From Taklimakanibacter lacteus (GTDB lineage: Bacteria > Pseudomonadota > Alphaproteobacteria > Rhizobiales > Aestuariivirgaceae): a stretch of DNA of 64,000 nt. The notes under the pieces are model-generated. The model was not told the DNA's origin. It saw nothing but the letters and a program-made list of their open reading frames with translations, and searched no databases. Of the stretch, positions 24,913 through 33,142 are shown piece by piece. How positions within the stretch are numbered: position 1 is the stretch's first letter; each line of letters opens with the position of its first letter. The DNA is taken from contig QOZQ01000011.1 of the NCBI GenBank assembly GCA_003576695.1, positions 155,096 to 219,095 on the forward strand. The letters are read 5' to 3'. The position numbers and the translations under genes are program-made.

Positions 24913-25200
24913 ATGGCGGACACGCGCAAGCTTGACGAGGCGTTCAACCGGTTCGACGCAGCGCTCAGACAGTTCGAAGCCGCTGTCGAGCGGCAGAACG
25001 AACGCAAGTCGCAAGAGGAGTCGCTGGAGGCGGCGGCGGAAGCCTTGCGGCTCGACCGCTCGCGCCTCGCGCAGGAGCTCGATGGCGTGCGTGCCAAGGC
25101 CACCGACCTCGTCTCCACCAACCAGAAGGCCGTCGGCAAGATCGACGCGGCCATGTCACGCATCCGCGCCGTCCTCCACAGCAACAGCGGAGGCTCGTGA
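24913..25200 (+). CDS. DUF4164 coiled-coil protein
   Basis: This 95-residue, almost entirely helical protein with heptads (LDEAFNRFDAALRQFEAAVERQ, EALRLDRSRLAQELDGVRAKATDLVSTNQKAVGKIDAAMSRI) matches DUF4164. It is found immediately upstream of zapA in many alphaproteobacteria and may be a division-related partner; this is inferred from conserved neighbourhood only. The stop codon is next to the zapA start. It is divergent from tkt. Confidence 0.85.
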   Translation: MADTRKLDEAFNRFDAALRQFEAAVERQNERKSQEESLEAAAEALRLDRSRLAQELDGVRAKATDLVSTNQKAVGKIDAAMSRIRAVLHSNSGGS

Positions 25201-25205
25201 CGGCG

Positions 25206-25559
25206 ATGGCGCAAGTGATCGTCCAGGTCAATGACCGCCCCTATACGATGCAGTGCCCGGATGGCGAGGAAGACCATCTGCGCGAGCTGGCGAAGCTGCT
25301 CGACGCGGAAGTCTCGCGCATCAAGAGCAATGTCGGCACGGTGGGCGACATCAGGCTCCTGGTGATGGCGGGGCTCATGGTGGCCGACCGCCTGTCGGAA
25401 TCGGTCAGGCGCATCGAGGAGCTTGAGGATCAGCTGCGTGGCGCACGCGAGGCGCGCAACGCCACCAGCCAGCAGGCCCGCGAAATGGAAGCCAAGTTCG
25501 CCGAACGTCTCGAAATGGCGGCGCAGCGCCTGATGGGCCTCACGCGCAAGATGGGCTAA
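25206..25559 (+). CDS. zapA: cell division protein ZapA
   Basis: This 117-residue protein promotes bundling of FtsZ filaments at midcell. It has the family start AQVIVQVNDRPYTMQCPDGEEDHLRELAKLLDAEVSRI, LLVMAGLMVADRLSE and a C-terminal coiled coil. The start may be ATG 25206 or GTG 25197; GGAGG at 25189-25193 is three bases from the GTG and twelve from the ATG, so neither spacing is ideal. The stop overlaps the converging CGNR gene by four bases. Confidence 0.92.
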   Translation: MAQVIVQVNDRPYTMQCPDGEEDHLRELAKLLDAEVSRIKSNVGTVGDIRLLVMAGLMVADRLSESVRRIEELEDQLRGAREARNATSQQAREMEAKFAERLEMAAQRLMGLTRKMG

Positions 25560-26146
25560 GTCTTCTGCCGGCGGCGATAGGCCGCCTTCTTCACCTTGTT
25601 GCCGCAGCCATTCATGGCGCACCAGCGCCTTCTGCCGGGACGCGAATTGTCGACGAACAGGACCGAGCAATGCGCATCGGCGCATTTGCGCACGCGCGCG
25701 AGCGCGCTGCCGGACAGAAGATCGATCGCATCGCGCGCCACGGTGGCGAGAACAGCTTCATGAGGTGCGGCCGAAGACCAGGTGCTGGGCCGGCCAATGG
25801 AAGTGAGGGTGGGGACAAGCGGAGGCTTCTCGGCGGCGGCATTGACGAGCGCAAGATCGCTCTCATCCGGGGCTTTGCGGGCGAGGGCATCGGCAACGAG
25901 CCGATACAGCGCCTCGCGCAGACGGCGCGCCGCGTCGAGCTCGCCAGCCGATACCGCGACCTCGCGCGCAAGCAGCCGCGCCTCGACATACCAGCGGGCC
26001 AGATCGCGCGCGTTGCGCCAGCGGTCGAAGCCCAGATGATCGCGATCGCCCATGGTGGCGATGAAATCGAGGCACAGGCGGCCGGAACGGAAGCGGAAGT
26101 TCCAGTCCGACGGGTGGATGTCCTGGCGGGTGCCGTCATCTGCCAT
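25556..26146 (-). CDS. ABATE/CGNR zinc-finger transcriptional regulator
   Basis: This 196-residue protein has an N-terminal stress-response ABATE domain (LCLDFIATMGDR, DLARWYVEARLLA, ARRLREALYRLVADALA) and a C-terminal treble-clef CGNR finger, with cysteines in RKCADAHCSVLFVDNSRPGRRRWCAMNGCGNKVKKAAYRRR. The diagnostic motif reads CGNK here. Such proteins are predicted transcription regulators of stress or secondary metabolism genes. It is divergent from the BKACE gene with a palindromic spacer, so it may control that gene and itself. Confidence 0.88.
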   Translation of the reverse strand: MADDGTRQDIHPSDWNFRFRSGRLCLDFIATMGDRDHLGFDRWRNARDLARWYVEARLLAREVAVSAGELDAARRLREALYRLVADALARKAPDESDLALVNAAAEKPPLVPTLTSIGRPSTWSSAAPHEAVLATVARDAIDLLSGSALARVRKCADAHCSVLFVDNSRPGRRRWCAMNGCGNKVKKAAYRRRQKT

Positions 26147-26159
26147 GGGTACTTGTATA

Positions 26160-26202
26160 ACCGGTGCCCTCTTGCTAGTCTAGGCACCAGTTTTACCGGT
26201 TC
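26160..26202. promoter_or_regulatory. inverted repeats in the CGNR/BKACE divergent promoter
   Basis: AACCGGT (26160-26166) and ACCGGTT (26196-26202) are inverted copies, and inside them GGTGCC (26164-26169) faces GGCACC (26184-26189). The 59-base gap between start codons is just large enough for two promoters, so a regulator here would affect both genes. Confidence 0.5.
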
Positions 26203-26205
26203 CAA

Positions 26206-26931
26206 ATGGAGATTGTCATGCTGCAGGCCTGTCTCAATGGCGCGCGCACGCGCCAGGATCATCCCCGGGTTCCGTTGAGCGCCGAGGAACTGGCGTTGGA
26301 TGCCGAGCGCGTGGTTGGCGCAGGCGTGACGGAGCTCCATGTTCATCCGCGCGATGCGAAAGGAATCGAGACGCTGGCGCCCGACGATATTGCCGCGGCG
26401 GTGCAAGCGATCCGGGCCAAGGTGCCGGGCGTGCCGGTCGGGCTGTCGACGCGCGAAGGCATCCGCACCGACAGATCGCGCGGGTTCGATGCCCTGCGGG
26501 CCTGGTCGGTGCTGCCCGACTATGTCTCGGTCAATCTGAGCGAGGCCGATGCTCCCGAGATCATCGCGCTCATGTCGGAAAAGGGCGTTGCCGTCGAAGC
26601 GGGCCTCGCCACCGCGGCGGATGCCAGGAGGTTCGTCAAGCTTGCGACGGCGAAACAGGCGCTGCGCGTCCTGGTGGAGATCGACTTCGAAAAAGATGTC
26701 GCCGGCGCGCTGAGGCTTGCCGACGAGATCATGGGCATCCTGGAGGACAGCCGCTTCGGCCTGCCGATCCTGCTGCATGGTTTCGACGAGACCATGTGGC
26801 CTCTCTATCACCGGTCCCTCGAGCTTGGCGTCGATGCGCGCCTCGGACTCGAGGACGGCGTCACCCTGCCGGATGGCAGCCTTGCCGCCGACAACAGCGA
26901 TATCATCCGAGCCATCGGCAAGGTGGCTTGA
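26206..26931 (+). CDS. BKACE-family beta-keto acid cleavage enzyme
   Basis: This 241-residue TIM-barrel protein has the family metal-site motif TELHVHPRDAKG and further VGLSTREGI, PDYVSVNLSEADA and GLEDGVTLPDG. BKACE enzymes condense a beta-keto acid with acetyl-CoA and release acetoacetate plus a CoA ester; the founding member is the lysine-fermentation enzyme Kce. It is shorter than the usual 270-310 residues, so it may be a divergent subgroup. The substrate cannot be told. The pair with CGNR interrupts the conserved order zapA - 6S RNA - cyclo-ligase. Confidence 0.82.
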   Translation: MEIVMLQACLNGARTRQDHPRVPLSAEELALDAERVVGAGVTELHVHPRDAKGIETLAPDDIAAAVQAIRAKVPGVPVGLSTREGIRTDRSRGFDALRAWSVLPDYVSVNLSEADAPEIIALMSEKGVAVEAGLATAADARRFVKLATAKQALRVLVEIDFEKDVAGALRLADEIMGILEDSRFGLPILLHGFDETMWPLYHRSLELGVDARLGLEDGVTLPDGSLAADNSDIIRAIGKVA

Positions 26932-27029
26932 AGTCCTGCACCTCGCCGAAAGTTGCTCAGGCGAGGTTCTGGATTTCAGGATCGCTTGCGCCTAAATAGG
27001 GATCGGCGAGCTGCCCGGTGCGTGAGGAG

Positions 27030-27170
27030 ATCTTTTCCCTGGGGCCTATACGATTCTCGCGGGAGCTGTCCCTGGGCTTGGCCGTGGCCTTGCCCACACG
27101 GCGCCCACCTACACTTGTAGGTACCCGGGATCGTCACTCTCCCACGGCCATGGCGGCCCGCCACACGATC
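27030..27170 (+). ncRNA. ssrS: 6S RNA
   Basis: Non-coding DNA directly upstream of the 5-formyl-THF cyclo-ligase gene, the standard site of 6S RNA. It folds as a long rod: loop hairpin ACCTACA-CT-TGTAGGT (27107-27122), then TCCCTGGG with CCCGGGA, GGGAG with CTCCC, an internal bubble and an outer stem GGGGCC with GGCCATGG. 6S RNA mimics an open promoter and holds sigma-70 RNA polymerase in stationary phase. Ends are estimates; identity rests on position, shape and the CCCTGGG blocks. Confidence 0.75.
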
Positions 27171-27264
27171 ACGATCATGTCAGATCGAATCGATGAGACA
27201 TGATAGCTATGAGCATCGGCGTAAGATCGATGTGCACCAAAAGAATTTGAAACGAGGGTCTGAC

Positions 27265-27864
27265 ATGCAAGTTGCAAAACGCTCCGGCGATGTTGTCGAT
27301 CAAAAGCGCCGGGCGAGAACGGCCGCCAATGCGGCGCGCACCCACGCCCACAAGACCCTCGGCGAAAGAGCCGGCCTGATGCTGGCGCAGCACGAGTTGC
27401 CGGTCAGCCGCGTGAATGGACAGGCTTCCGTTTCCGGCTTCTATCCCTATCAGGACGAGATCAACGTGCTGCCCCTGCTGGCGCGGCTCGTCAGCGAGGG
27501 CTGGCAGACGGCCCTTCCGGTGGTCATGGCGAAGGGGGCACCGCTGACCTTCCGCGCCTGGGCGCCCGGCGAGCCGACGGGGCGTGGCATATGGGACATC
27601 CATGTGCCGCTGGAATCGGCGCCCGAGCTCGAACCCGATGTGCTGCTGGTGCCGATGCTGGCCTTCGACCGGCGCGGCTATCGCCTCGGCTATGGCGGCG
27701 GCTTCTATGACCGTACGCTGACCGAATTGCGCAAGCTCAAGCCGGTCACCGCGATCGGCGTCGCCTATGCCGAGCAGGAAATCGACGAGGTTCCGGTCGC
27801 CTTCTATGACGAGCCGCTCGACTGGATCCTGACCGAGCGCGGCGTCATCGAGCCGAAACGCTGA
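27265..27864 (+). CDS. 5-formyltetrahydrofolate cyclo-ligase
   Basis: This enzyme of about 199 residues turns 5-formyl-THF to 5,10-methenyl-THF with ATP. The motifs are QKRRARTAANAARTHAHK, ASVSGFYPYQDEINVLPLL, and the ATP-site PDVLLVPMLAFDRRGYRLGYGGGFYDRTL. The start at 27265 follows GAGGG; the open frame extends upstream to 27193 but without family support. It follows 6S RNA, as ygfA/fau does in many proteobacteria, and is six bases before the phosphoesterase gene. Confidence 0.94.
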   Translation: MQVAKRSGDVVDQKRRARTAANAARTHAHKTLGERAGLMLAQHELPVSRVNGQASVSGFYPYQDEINVLPLLARLVSEGWQTALPVVMAKGAPLTFRAWAPGEPTGRGIWDIHVPLESAPELEPDVLLVPMLAFDRRGYRLGYGGGFYDRTLTELRKLKPVTAIGVAYAEQEIDEVPVAFYDEPLDWILTERGVIEPKR

Positions 27865-27870
27865 TCCCCC

Positions 27871-28692
27871 ATGCGCCTCCTGTTTCTCGGCGACGTCGTC
27901 GGCCGCACCGGCCGTGAGGCGGTGGCGCGCGTGCTGCCGCAATTGCGCGAGCGCCTGGCGCCCGATTTCGTCGTGATCAACGGCGAGAATGCCGCGCATG
28001 GATTCGGCATCACCGAGGACATCCATCAGGGCCTCATCGATGCCGGCGCCGATGTGGTGACGCTGGGCAACCATGCCTTCGACCAGCGCGAGGCGCTCGT
28101 CTTCATCGAGCGCGTGCCCAATATGCTCCGTCCACTGAATTATCCGCCGGGAGCGCCGGGCAAGGGCGTCGGCGTCTTCACCACGAAGGACGGGCGGCGC
28201 GTGCTGGTGATGAACATCATGGGCCGGGTGATGATCGAGCCGCAGCTCGACGATCCGTTCCGCGCCGTCGACCGTGAGCTCGAATTGTGCCCGCTGGGCA
28301 AGGCCTGCGATGCGGTGATCATCGATTTCCATGCCGAGGCGACGTCGGAGAAAATGGCCTTCGGCCACTATGTCGACGGACGCGCCAGCCTGGTGGTGGG
28401 GACGCACACGCATGTGCCGACCGCCGACCACATGATCCTCAAGGGTGGCACCGCCTATATGAGCGATGCCGGCATGTGCGGCGATTATGATTCGGTGATC
28501 GGCATGGCCAAGGAAGAGCCGCTGCAGCGCTTCCTGCGCAAGCTTCCGATCGAGCGCATGCGCCCGGCGGAAGGCGAGGCGACGGTGTCAGGCGTCGCGG
28601 TCGAAACCGACGATGCGACCGGCCTTGCGGTCAAGGTCGCGCCGCTGCGTATCGGCGGCCGTCTCTCCGAAGCGCGGATCGATTTCTGGTAG
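27871..28692 (+). CDS. TIGR00282-family metallophosphoesterase (YmdB-like)
   Basis: This 273-residue calcineurin-like phosphoesterase has the dimetal motifs GDVVGRTGREAV, VINGENAAHGFGI, VTLGNHAFDQ, FHAEATSEK and VVGTHTHVPTADHMIL. Bacillus YmdB of this family hydrolyses cyclic nucleotides in vitro and shapes biofilm and motility decisions. The role in alphaproteobacteria is not established. It forms a two-gene operon with the cyclo-ligase. Confidence 0.93.
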   Translation: MRLLFLGDVVGRTGREAVARVLPQLRERLAPDFVVINGENAAHGFGITEDIHQGLIDAGADVVTLGNHAFDQREALVFIERVPNMLRPLNYPPGAPGKGVGVFTTKDGRRVLVMNIMGRVMIEPQLDDPFRAVDRELELCPLGKACDAVIIDFHAEATSEKMAFGHYVDGRASLVVGTHTHVPTADHMILKGGTAYMSDAGMCGDYDSVIGMAKEEPLQRFLRKLPIERMRPAEGEATVSGVAVETDDATGLAVKVAPLRIGGRLSEARIDFW

Positions 28693-28706
28693 GCGAAAGA
28701 TCTGAA

Positions 28707-29042
28707 TCAGCGCTTGCGCAGATAGTCCGGCCCGGATGCCGGGCGCGCCATGTGGCCGCCGCGGGCCTCGTGGACCATCTGGTCCATCACCTTGACGGCA
28801 CGCGCCCATTCATTCTGCGCCTCGCGGCCATCGCCGCGGCTCAGCGCGTCATTTCCGGCCTTGAGATGGTTCTCGGCCGTCTGGGAGCAATCCGCAAGGG
28901 TGGCGATGGCCGCGAAAGCCCGCCCTGACGGCGCCGAGCTGGCCAGCGAGCGCACCTTTTTGAGGGCCGCCGCACAGGCGGTGCCGGTTACGCCCTCCGC
29001 CGCGAAAACAATGCCGTTTGCCGATCCTGGCTTCACCGTCAT
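28707..29042 (-). CDS. hypothetical protein, 111 aa, CtrA box upstream
   Basis: I do not recognise a family. The product is mostly helical, has no signal peptide or membrane segment, and contains ALKKVRSLASSAPSGRAFAAIATLADCSQTAENHLKAGNDALSRGDGREAQNEWARAVKVMDQM, which resembles a single TPR-like helical pair. Codon use looks native. A full CtrA-type box (29091-29105) and a GAGTC site lie upstream, between it and yebC. It ends 14 bases from the converging phosphoesterase gene. Confidence 0.62.
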   Translation of the reverse strand: MTVKPGSANGIVFAAEGVTGTACAAALKKVRSLASSAPSGRAFAAIATLADCSQTAENHLKAGNDALSRGDGREAQNEWARAVKVMDQMVHEARGGHMARPASGPDYLRKR

Positions 29043-29090
29043 GGAACGCTCCTGTTACTCACAATATCGAGTCAAATTGGGCGATCCGCC

Positions 29091-29105
29091 TTAAGGACGG
29101 GTTAA
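29091..29105. promoter_or_regulatory. CtrA-type box between a hypothetical gene and yebC
   Basis: An exact TTAA-N7-TTAA match lies 49 bases upstream of the minus-strand gene and 72 bases upstream of yebC. A GAGTC methylation site is at 29069-29073. Which gene it serves is open; the distance favours the minus-strand gene. Confidence 0.5.
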
Positions 29106-29176
29106 GCCAGCCGGGGCGCTTGTTAATCTTGTCGGATGAGGTTTATAAGGCCTCAAAATTACGGATTTGAGACACT

Positions 29177-29926
29177 ATGGCAGGTCATTCCCAGTTCAAG
29201 AATATCATGCACCGGAAGGGCAAGCAGGACGCCATCCGTTCGCGCCTGTTCTCGAAGCTCGCCCGCGAAGTGACGGTGGCGGCGAAGACCGGCCTGCCCG
29301 ACCCCGAGAAGAATCCAAGGCTCAGGCTCGCGGTGCAGAATGCCCGCGCCGAGAACATGCCGAAGGACAATATCGAGCGCGCCATCAAGAAGGCGCTGGG
29401 CGGCGATGCCGATACCTATGAAGCGATCCGTTACGAAGGCTATGGGCCGGGCGGCGTCGCCGTCATCGTCGAGGCGCTCACCGACAACCGCAACCGCTCG
29501 GCCAGCAATGTGCGCTCGCTGTTCGCGAAATATGGCGGCAATCTCGGCGAGACGGGCTCGGTCGCCTTCATGTTCAACCGCGCCGGCGAAATCACCTACA
29601 AGACGCAAGCGGGCTCTGCCGATCAGATGATGGAAGCGGCGATCGAAGCCGGCGCCGACGATGTCCAGTCGGACGAGAACGGCCATATGATCCTGTGCGC
29701 CTTCGAGAGCATCGGCGAAGTGACGTCTGCGCTCTCGGCCAAGCTCGGTGATGCCGAGACGGTGAAGGTCGTGTGGAAGCCGCAGACGATGACGCCGGTC
29801 GATGAAGAGACGGCGCAGACCCTGATGAAGCTCATCGATGCGCTCGATGAGGACGACGACGTGCAGAACGTCTTCACCAATTTCGAAGTCTCCGACGAAG
29901 TGATGAAGAAGCTCACCGCCGCGTGA
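29177..29926 (+). CDS. yebC: YebC/PmpR-family protein (TACO1-like)
   Basis: This 249-residue protein starts [39 protein letters not shown] and contains [21 protein letters not shown] and [50 protein letters not shown], the YebC signature. Members help ribosomes through difficult stretches such as polyproline or act as regulators. In many alphaproteobacteria it precedes ruvC, as here apart from the inserted hydrolase gene. Confidence 0.96.
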   Translation: MAGHSQFKNIMHRKGKQDAIRSRLFSKLAREVTVAAKTGLPDPEKNPRLRLAVQNARAENMPKDNIERAIKKALGGDADTYEAIRYEGYGPGGVAVIVEALTDNRNRSASNVRSLFAKYGGNLGETGSVAFMFNRAGEITYKTQAGSADQMMEAAIEAGADDVQSDENGHMILCAFESIGEVTSALSAKLGDAETVKVVWKPQTMTPVDEETAQTLMKLIDALDEDDDVQNVFTNFEVSDEVMKKLTAA

Positions 29927-29927
29927 G

Positions 29928-30776
29928 CTATTTCAAGAACTCTAGGACGGCCTGGGTGAAGGCTTTCGGATCCTGCAGCATGGCGAAGTGGCTGACGCCC
30001 GGCAGGATGACGAGCCGGGCGCCGGGAATGGCTTTCGACATCTCGACATTGTGCTCCTGGCGGATCGCCTCGTCATGCTCGCCGTCGGCAATCGCTACGG
30101 GTGCTGTGATCTTGGCCAGTTGCTCCGGCGTGTAGTTCGGCTGCGTTGCCCACATCTGGCCGATCTGAGTGAGGAAGTCGTTGTACTCCTTGGGCGTCTT
30201 GGACAGCCTTTCATAATCCTTGCCGGCATTCTCGATGTATTTCGCGAAGGTCGGGTTCTTGTCGATATCGGGCTTGAGGCCTGAGACATTGGTATTGGCG
30301 CCGAAGGCAAAGAGCCGGTCGAGACGGTCGGGATAGTTCATGGCGATGTCGAGGCCGATGATGCCGCCATCGCTCCAGCCGACGATCGAGGCCTTGTCGA
30401 TCTGGAGATGATCCATGAGGCCGATGACGTCCTTGGCCATGAGGGCATAGCTATAGGGCTCGGCATTGCGCGTCGACTGGCCGTGGCCGCGACTGTCCAT
30501 GGCGATGACCTGATATTGCTTGGCGAGCTCCGCCACCTGGCCGCCGAAATATTCCATATTGCCCAGCCCGCCATGCAGCAGCAGGAGGGGCGAGCCGTCG
30601 CCCCAGACCGCATAATGGATGGTGATGCCATTGACCGGCGCATCGCCGGTTTCGCTGGCGGGCGGCAAGGGGAGCGGCGCGGGCAGCGTCTTCCACAGCT
30701 CCTCCGCCCGCGCCGGAAGGATGGCCAAGACAAGCACGGTGATGATGAACGCGAAGGACGGGAGAAATCTGCGCAT
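29928..30776 (-). CDS. secreted alpha/beta-fold hydrolase
   Basis: This 282-residue protein begins with a signal peptide (MRRFLPSFAFIITVLVLAILPARA). The alpha/beta hydrolase core has LLLLHGGLGNMEYF (oxyanion loop), MDSRGHGQS, the nucleophile elbow GWSDGG, an acid in ADGEHDE and the catalytic histidine in GVSHFAML. GGAGA precedes the ATG at 30776. The substrate is unknown. It is transcribed against yebC (one base between stops) and divergent from ruvC, so it interrupts the usual yebC-ruvC order. Confidence 0.88.
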   Translation of the reverse strand: MRRFLPSFAFIITVLVLAILPARAEELWKTLPAPLPLPPASETGDAPVNGITIHYAVWGDGSPLLLLHGGLGNMEYFGGQVAELAKQYQVIAMDSRGHGQSTRNAEPYSYALMAKDVIGLMDHLQIDKASIVGWSDGGIIGLDIAMNYPDRLDRLFAFGANTNVSGLKPDIDKNPTFAKYIENAGKDYERLSKTPKEYNDFLTQIGQMWATQPNYTPEQLAKITAPVAIADGEHDEAIRQEHNVEMSKAIPGARLVILPGVSHFAMLQDPKAFTQAVLEFLK

Positions 30777-30817
30777 GATTGATCTCCGTGAAGCTGCGAT
30801 GATGGGCAAAGGATGCT

Positions 30818-31345
30818 ATGCCTCGCCCCATGGCTCTGTCCACTGTTCGAATCATCGGCATCGATCCGGGCCTCCGGCGCACCGGCTGGGGCATGATCGC
30901 CTGCGAGGGCTCGCGTCTTTCGCATATCGCCGACGGGGTGCTGACCAGCGACCAGGCGCTGTCGCTGGCCGAGCGGCTGGTGCAGCTGCGCAGCCAGCTC
31001 GCGCAGGTCATTGCCGAATGGCGACCCGACGAGGCGGCGGTCGAGGAGACCTTCGTCAATACCGATGCGCGCGCCACGCTGAAGCTCGGCCAGGCGCGCG
31101 GCATAGCCCTGCTGGTTCCGGCGGAAGCGGGCCTCCCGGTCGCCGAATATGCGCCGAACCAGGTGAAGAAGACGGTGGTCGGCGCCGGCCATGCCGAGAA
31201 GGAGCAGATCCACCATATGGTGAAGATCCTGCTGCCGCGGGCGCAGCCCAAATCGGCCGATGCCGCCGACGCGCTCGCCATCGCCATCTGCCACGCCCAT
31301 CACCGGGGTGCCCAAACCTTGGCCAAGCGGCTGGCGCGTTCTTGA
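30818..31345 (+). CDS. ruvC: crossover junction endodeoxyribonuclease RuvC
   Basis: This 175-residue Holliday-junction resolvase has the catalytic acids in [23 protein letters not shown] and [17 protein letters not shown], and the basic helix [28 protein letters not shown] lies before the ATG at 30818; a second ATG at 30830 is possible. The TGA stop coincides with the -35 hexamer of the toxin-antitoxin promoter. Confidence 0.96.
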   Translation: MPRPMALSTVRIIGIDPGLRRTGWGMIACEGSRLSHIADGVLTSDQALSLAERLVQLRSQLAQVIAEWRPDEAAVEETFVNTDARATLKLGQARGIALLVPAEAGLPVAEYAPNQVKKTVVGAGHAEKEQIHHMVKILLPRAQPKSADAADALAIAICHAHHRGAQTLAKRLARS

Positions 31346-31370
31346 CTTGTTCCTAAGAACGCGCTATAAA
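31342..31370 (+). promoter_or_regulatory. sigma-70-type promoter of the toxin-antitoxin module
   Basis: TTGACT (31342-31347), a 17-base spacer, and TATAAA (31365-31370). The -35 overlaps the ruvC stop codon. An inverted repeat ATGTAG...CTACAT (31370-31389) begins at the last base of the -10 and contains the palindrome GTAGCTAC (31372-31379), a likely operator for the antitoxin. Confidence 0.65.
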
Positions 31371-31408
31371 TGTAGCTACGTTTCTACATAACGCCCGACG
31401 GAGGCGGC

Positions 31409-31666
31409 ATGACCATCACAACCTTGTCCAGCCGGGAATTCAACCAGGATACAAGCCGCGCCAAGAAGGCGGCCCAGAAAGGCCCGGTCTTCATCACTGA
31501 TCGCGGCAAGCCGGCGCATGTCCTGCTCAGCATCGAGGAGTACCGACGGCTGACCGGCAAGGGGCGCAGCATCGTCGACATGCTTGCAATGCGGCCAGGC
31601 GAAGGTGATTTCGAGTTTGATCCGCCGCGCGTGGTCATCGCGGTCAAGCCGGTCGACTTTTCCTGA
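31409..31666 (+). CDS. type II antitoxin, Phd/YefM family
   Basis: This 85-residue protein starts MTITTLSSREFNQDTSRAKKAAQKGPVFITDRGKPAHVLLSIEEYRRLTG, the classical Phd/YefM DNA-binding half, followed by a C-terminal arm (SIVDMLAMRPGEGDFEFDPP) that would wrap the toxin. It should neutralise the PIN toxin and repress the module through the inverted repeat at 31370-31389. GGAGG precedes the ATG. The stop shares one base with the toxin start. The pair sits inside the ruv operon. Confidence 0.92.
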   Translation: MTITTLSSREFNQDTSRAKKAAQKGPVFITDRGKPAHVLLSIEEYRRLTGKGRSIVDMLAMRPGEGDFEFDPPRVVIAVKPVDFS

Positions 31667-32091
31667 TGTTTATTCTCGATACCAATGCCGTTTCAGAATT
31701 GCGTAAAGTCCAATTCGGAAAAGCGAATGCCCGCTTCGTACAATGGGCAGACAATACTTCCCCGTCCGATCTTTATGTCTCGGCCATCACCATCATGGAG
31801 ATCGAGATCGGCGCTTTGCAGATGGAGCGTCGGGATGCCGTGCAAGGCGCTGCCCTGCGCCGCTGGCTGGAGAACCAAGTCCTGCCGAGCTTTGAAGAAA
31901 GGATATTGCCGGTCGATCTGGATGTCGCCCGGCGCTGTGCGAATCTTCATGTTCCCGACCGGAAGAATGAGCGTGATGCGCTCATTGCAGCTACAGCCCT
32001 GGTTCATAAAATGACCGTTGTGTCCCGCAATGTCGCTGATTTTGCTTCGACGGGCGTAGCGCTCGTCAATCCGTGGGATCATGCCTCATGA
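31666..32091 (+). CDS. PIN-domain toxin, VapC family
   Basis: This 141-residue RNase-type toxin has the PIN acidic residues D5 ([14 protein letters not shown]), E45 ([11 protein letters not shown]), D104 ([14 protein letters not shown]) and D125 (NVADF). VapC-like toxins cut tRNA or rRNA when freed from antitoxin. AT content is higher than in the flanking ruv genes, which suggests later acquisition. The TGA stop overlaps the ATG of ruvA (ATGA, 32088-32091). Confidence 0.92.
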   Translation: MFILDTNAVSELRKVQFGKANARFVQWADNTSPSDLYVSAITIMEIEIGALQMERRDAVQGAALRRWLENQVLPSFEERILPVDLDVARRCANLHVPDRKNERDALIAATALVHKMTVVSRNVADFASTGVALVNPWDHAS

Positions 32092-32705
32092 TCAGCAAGC
32101 TCAAAGGCCGCATCGACGCGTACGGACCAGACTGGGTCGTCATCGATGTGAATGGCGTGGGCTATCACTGCGCCTGCTCGACCAAGACGCTGGCGCATCT
32201 GCCGGCGGCGGGCGAGTTCGCCGAGGTCCTGACCGAGATGCTGGTGAGCCAGGACATGATCCGCCTCGTCGGCTTCGCCACCCAGAGCGAGCGCGAATGG
32301 TTCAGGCTGCTGCAGACGGTGCAAGGGGTGGGCACCAAGGTGGCGCTGGCGCTGCTCTCGACACTGAGCACGGCCGAGCTCGGCAATGCCATAGCGCTCC
32401 AGGACAAGGCGATGGTGTCGCGGGCGCCCGGCGTCGGGCCCAAGGTCGCGCAGCGGATCGTCAGTGAGCTGAAGGACAAGGCGCCGGCCTTCGCGCCCGC
32501 CGATCCGGCATTGGCGAAACTGCAGGCCGAGCTTGGCGGACCGAAGCCCACGGCGGCGTCGGATGCGGTGTCGGCGCTGGTCAATCTGGGCTATGGCCAG
32601 ACTCAGGCCGGGGCCGCGGTGAGCGCCGCGATGCGCAAGGCCGGCGAGGATGCGCAGACCGAGCAGCTGATCCGGCTCGCGCTCAAGGAACTGGCGCTGG
32701 CATGA
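32088..32705 (+). CDS. ruvA: Holliday junction branch-migration protein RuvA
   Basis: This 205-residue junction-binding protein starts [31 protein letters not shown], has the helix-hairpin-helix pair ([15 protein letters not shown] and [16 protein letters not shown]) and the flexible C-terminal domain ([22 protein letters not shown]) that contacts RuvB. The start is placed by family; it overlaps the toxin stop, so its translation is likely coupled to vapC. Overlaps the next gene by four bases. Confidence 0.95.
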   Translation: MISKLKGRIDAYGPDWVVIDVNGVGYHCACSTKTLAHLPAAGEFAEVLTEMLVSQDMIRLVGFATQSEREWFRLLQTVQGVGTKVALALLSTLSTAELGNAIALQDKAMVSRAPGVGPKVAQRIVSELKDKAPAFAPADPALAKLQAELGGPKPTAASDAVSALVNLGYGQTQAGAAVSAAMRKAGEDAQTEQLIRLALKELALA

Positions 32706-33142
32706 GCGGGGTTGCTGCATCTGGCTCCGCGGGCCGTCCGCTCTGGGCCAGGCTGATCACGACCGTTCTGGTGACGGTCCTCATCGGTCCGCTGCTCGGT
32801 ACGATCCTTGTTCTCCTCACCAACGCGATCGGCGCGGCGCCGGACGCGATCGTGACGATCCTGCAGGGCAGATCCCTATGGGTCGTGCTGTTCGAGGGCT
32901 ATGTGGCGGGCGGCGTGCCGGCGTTTATCTGCGGCCTCAGTTTCGCCCTTTGCGGCTGGCTCTCGGGCAGGCTGTCGATATGGGTTCCGATTCTCGTTGC
33001 GCTGGCACTGGCATTCCTTTTCAAAATTGTTTTCTATGGCGTGGCGGGCGTCGGCATCGTCTTTAGCGTGATCATCCATATCGCGCCGGCGCTCGCGACC
33101 TGGTGGCTGGTGAAAGCCTTTTGGCAGAGAAGAGAAATATGA
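32702..33142 (+). CDS. unknown membrane protein between ruvA and ruvB
   Basis: This 146-residue protein has four hydrophobic segments (around [76 protein letters not shown] and [21 protein letters not shown]). I recognise no family. It overlaps ruvA by ATGA at 32702-32705 and ruvB by ATGA at 33139-33142, so all three are translationally linked. Nothing in it suggests a direct role in recombination. Confidence 0.75.
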   Translation: MSGVAASGSAGRPLWARLITTVLVTVLIGPLLGTILVLLTNAIGAAPDAIVTILQGRSLWVVLFEGYVAGGVPAFICGLSFALCGWLSGRLSIWVPILVALALAFLFKIVFYGVAGVGIVFSVIIHIAPALATWWLVKAFWQRREI

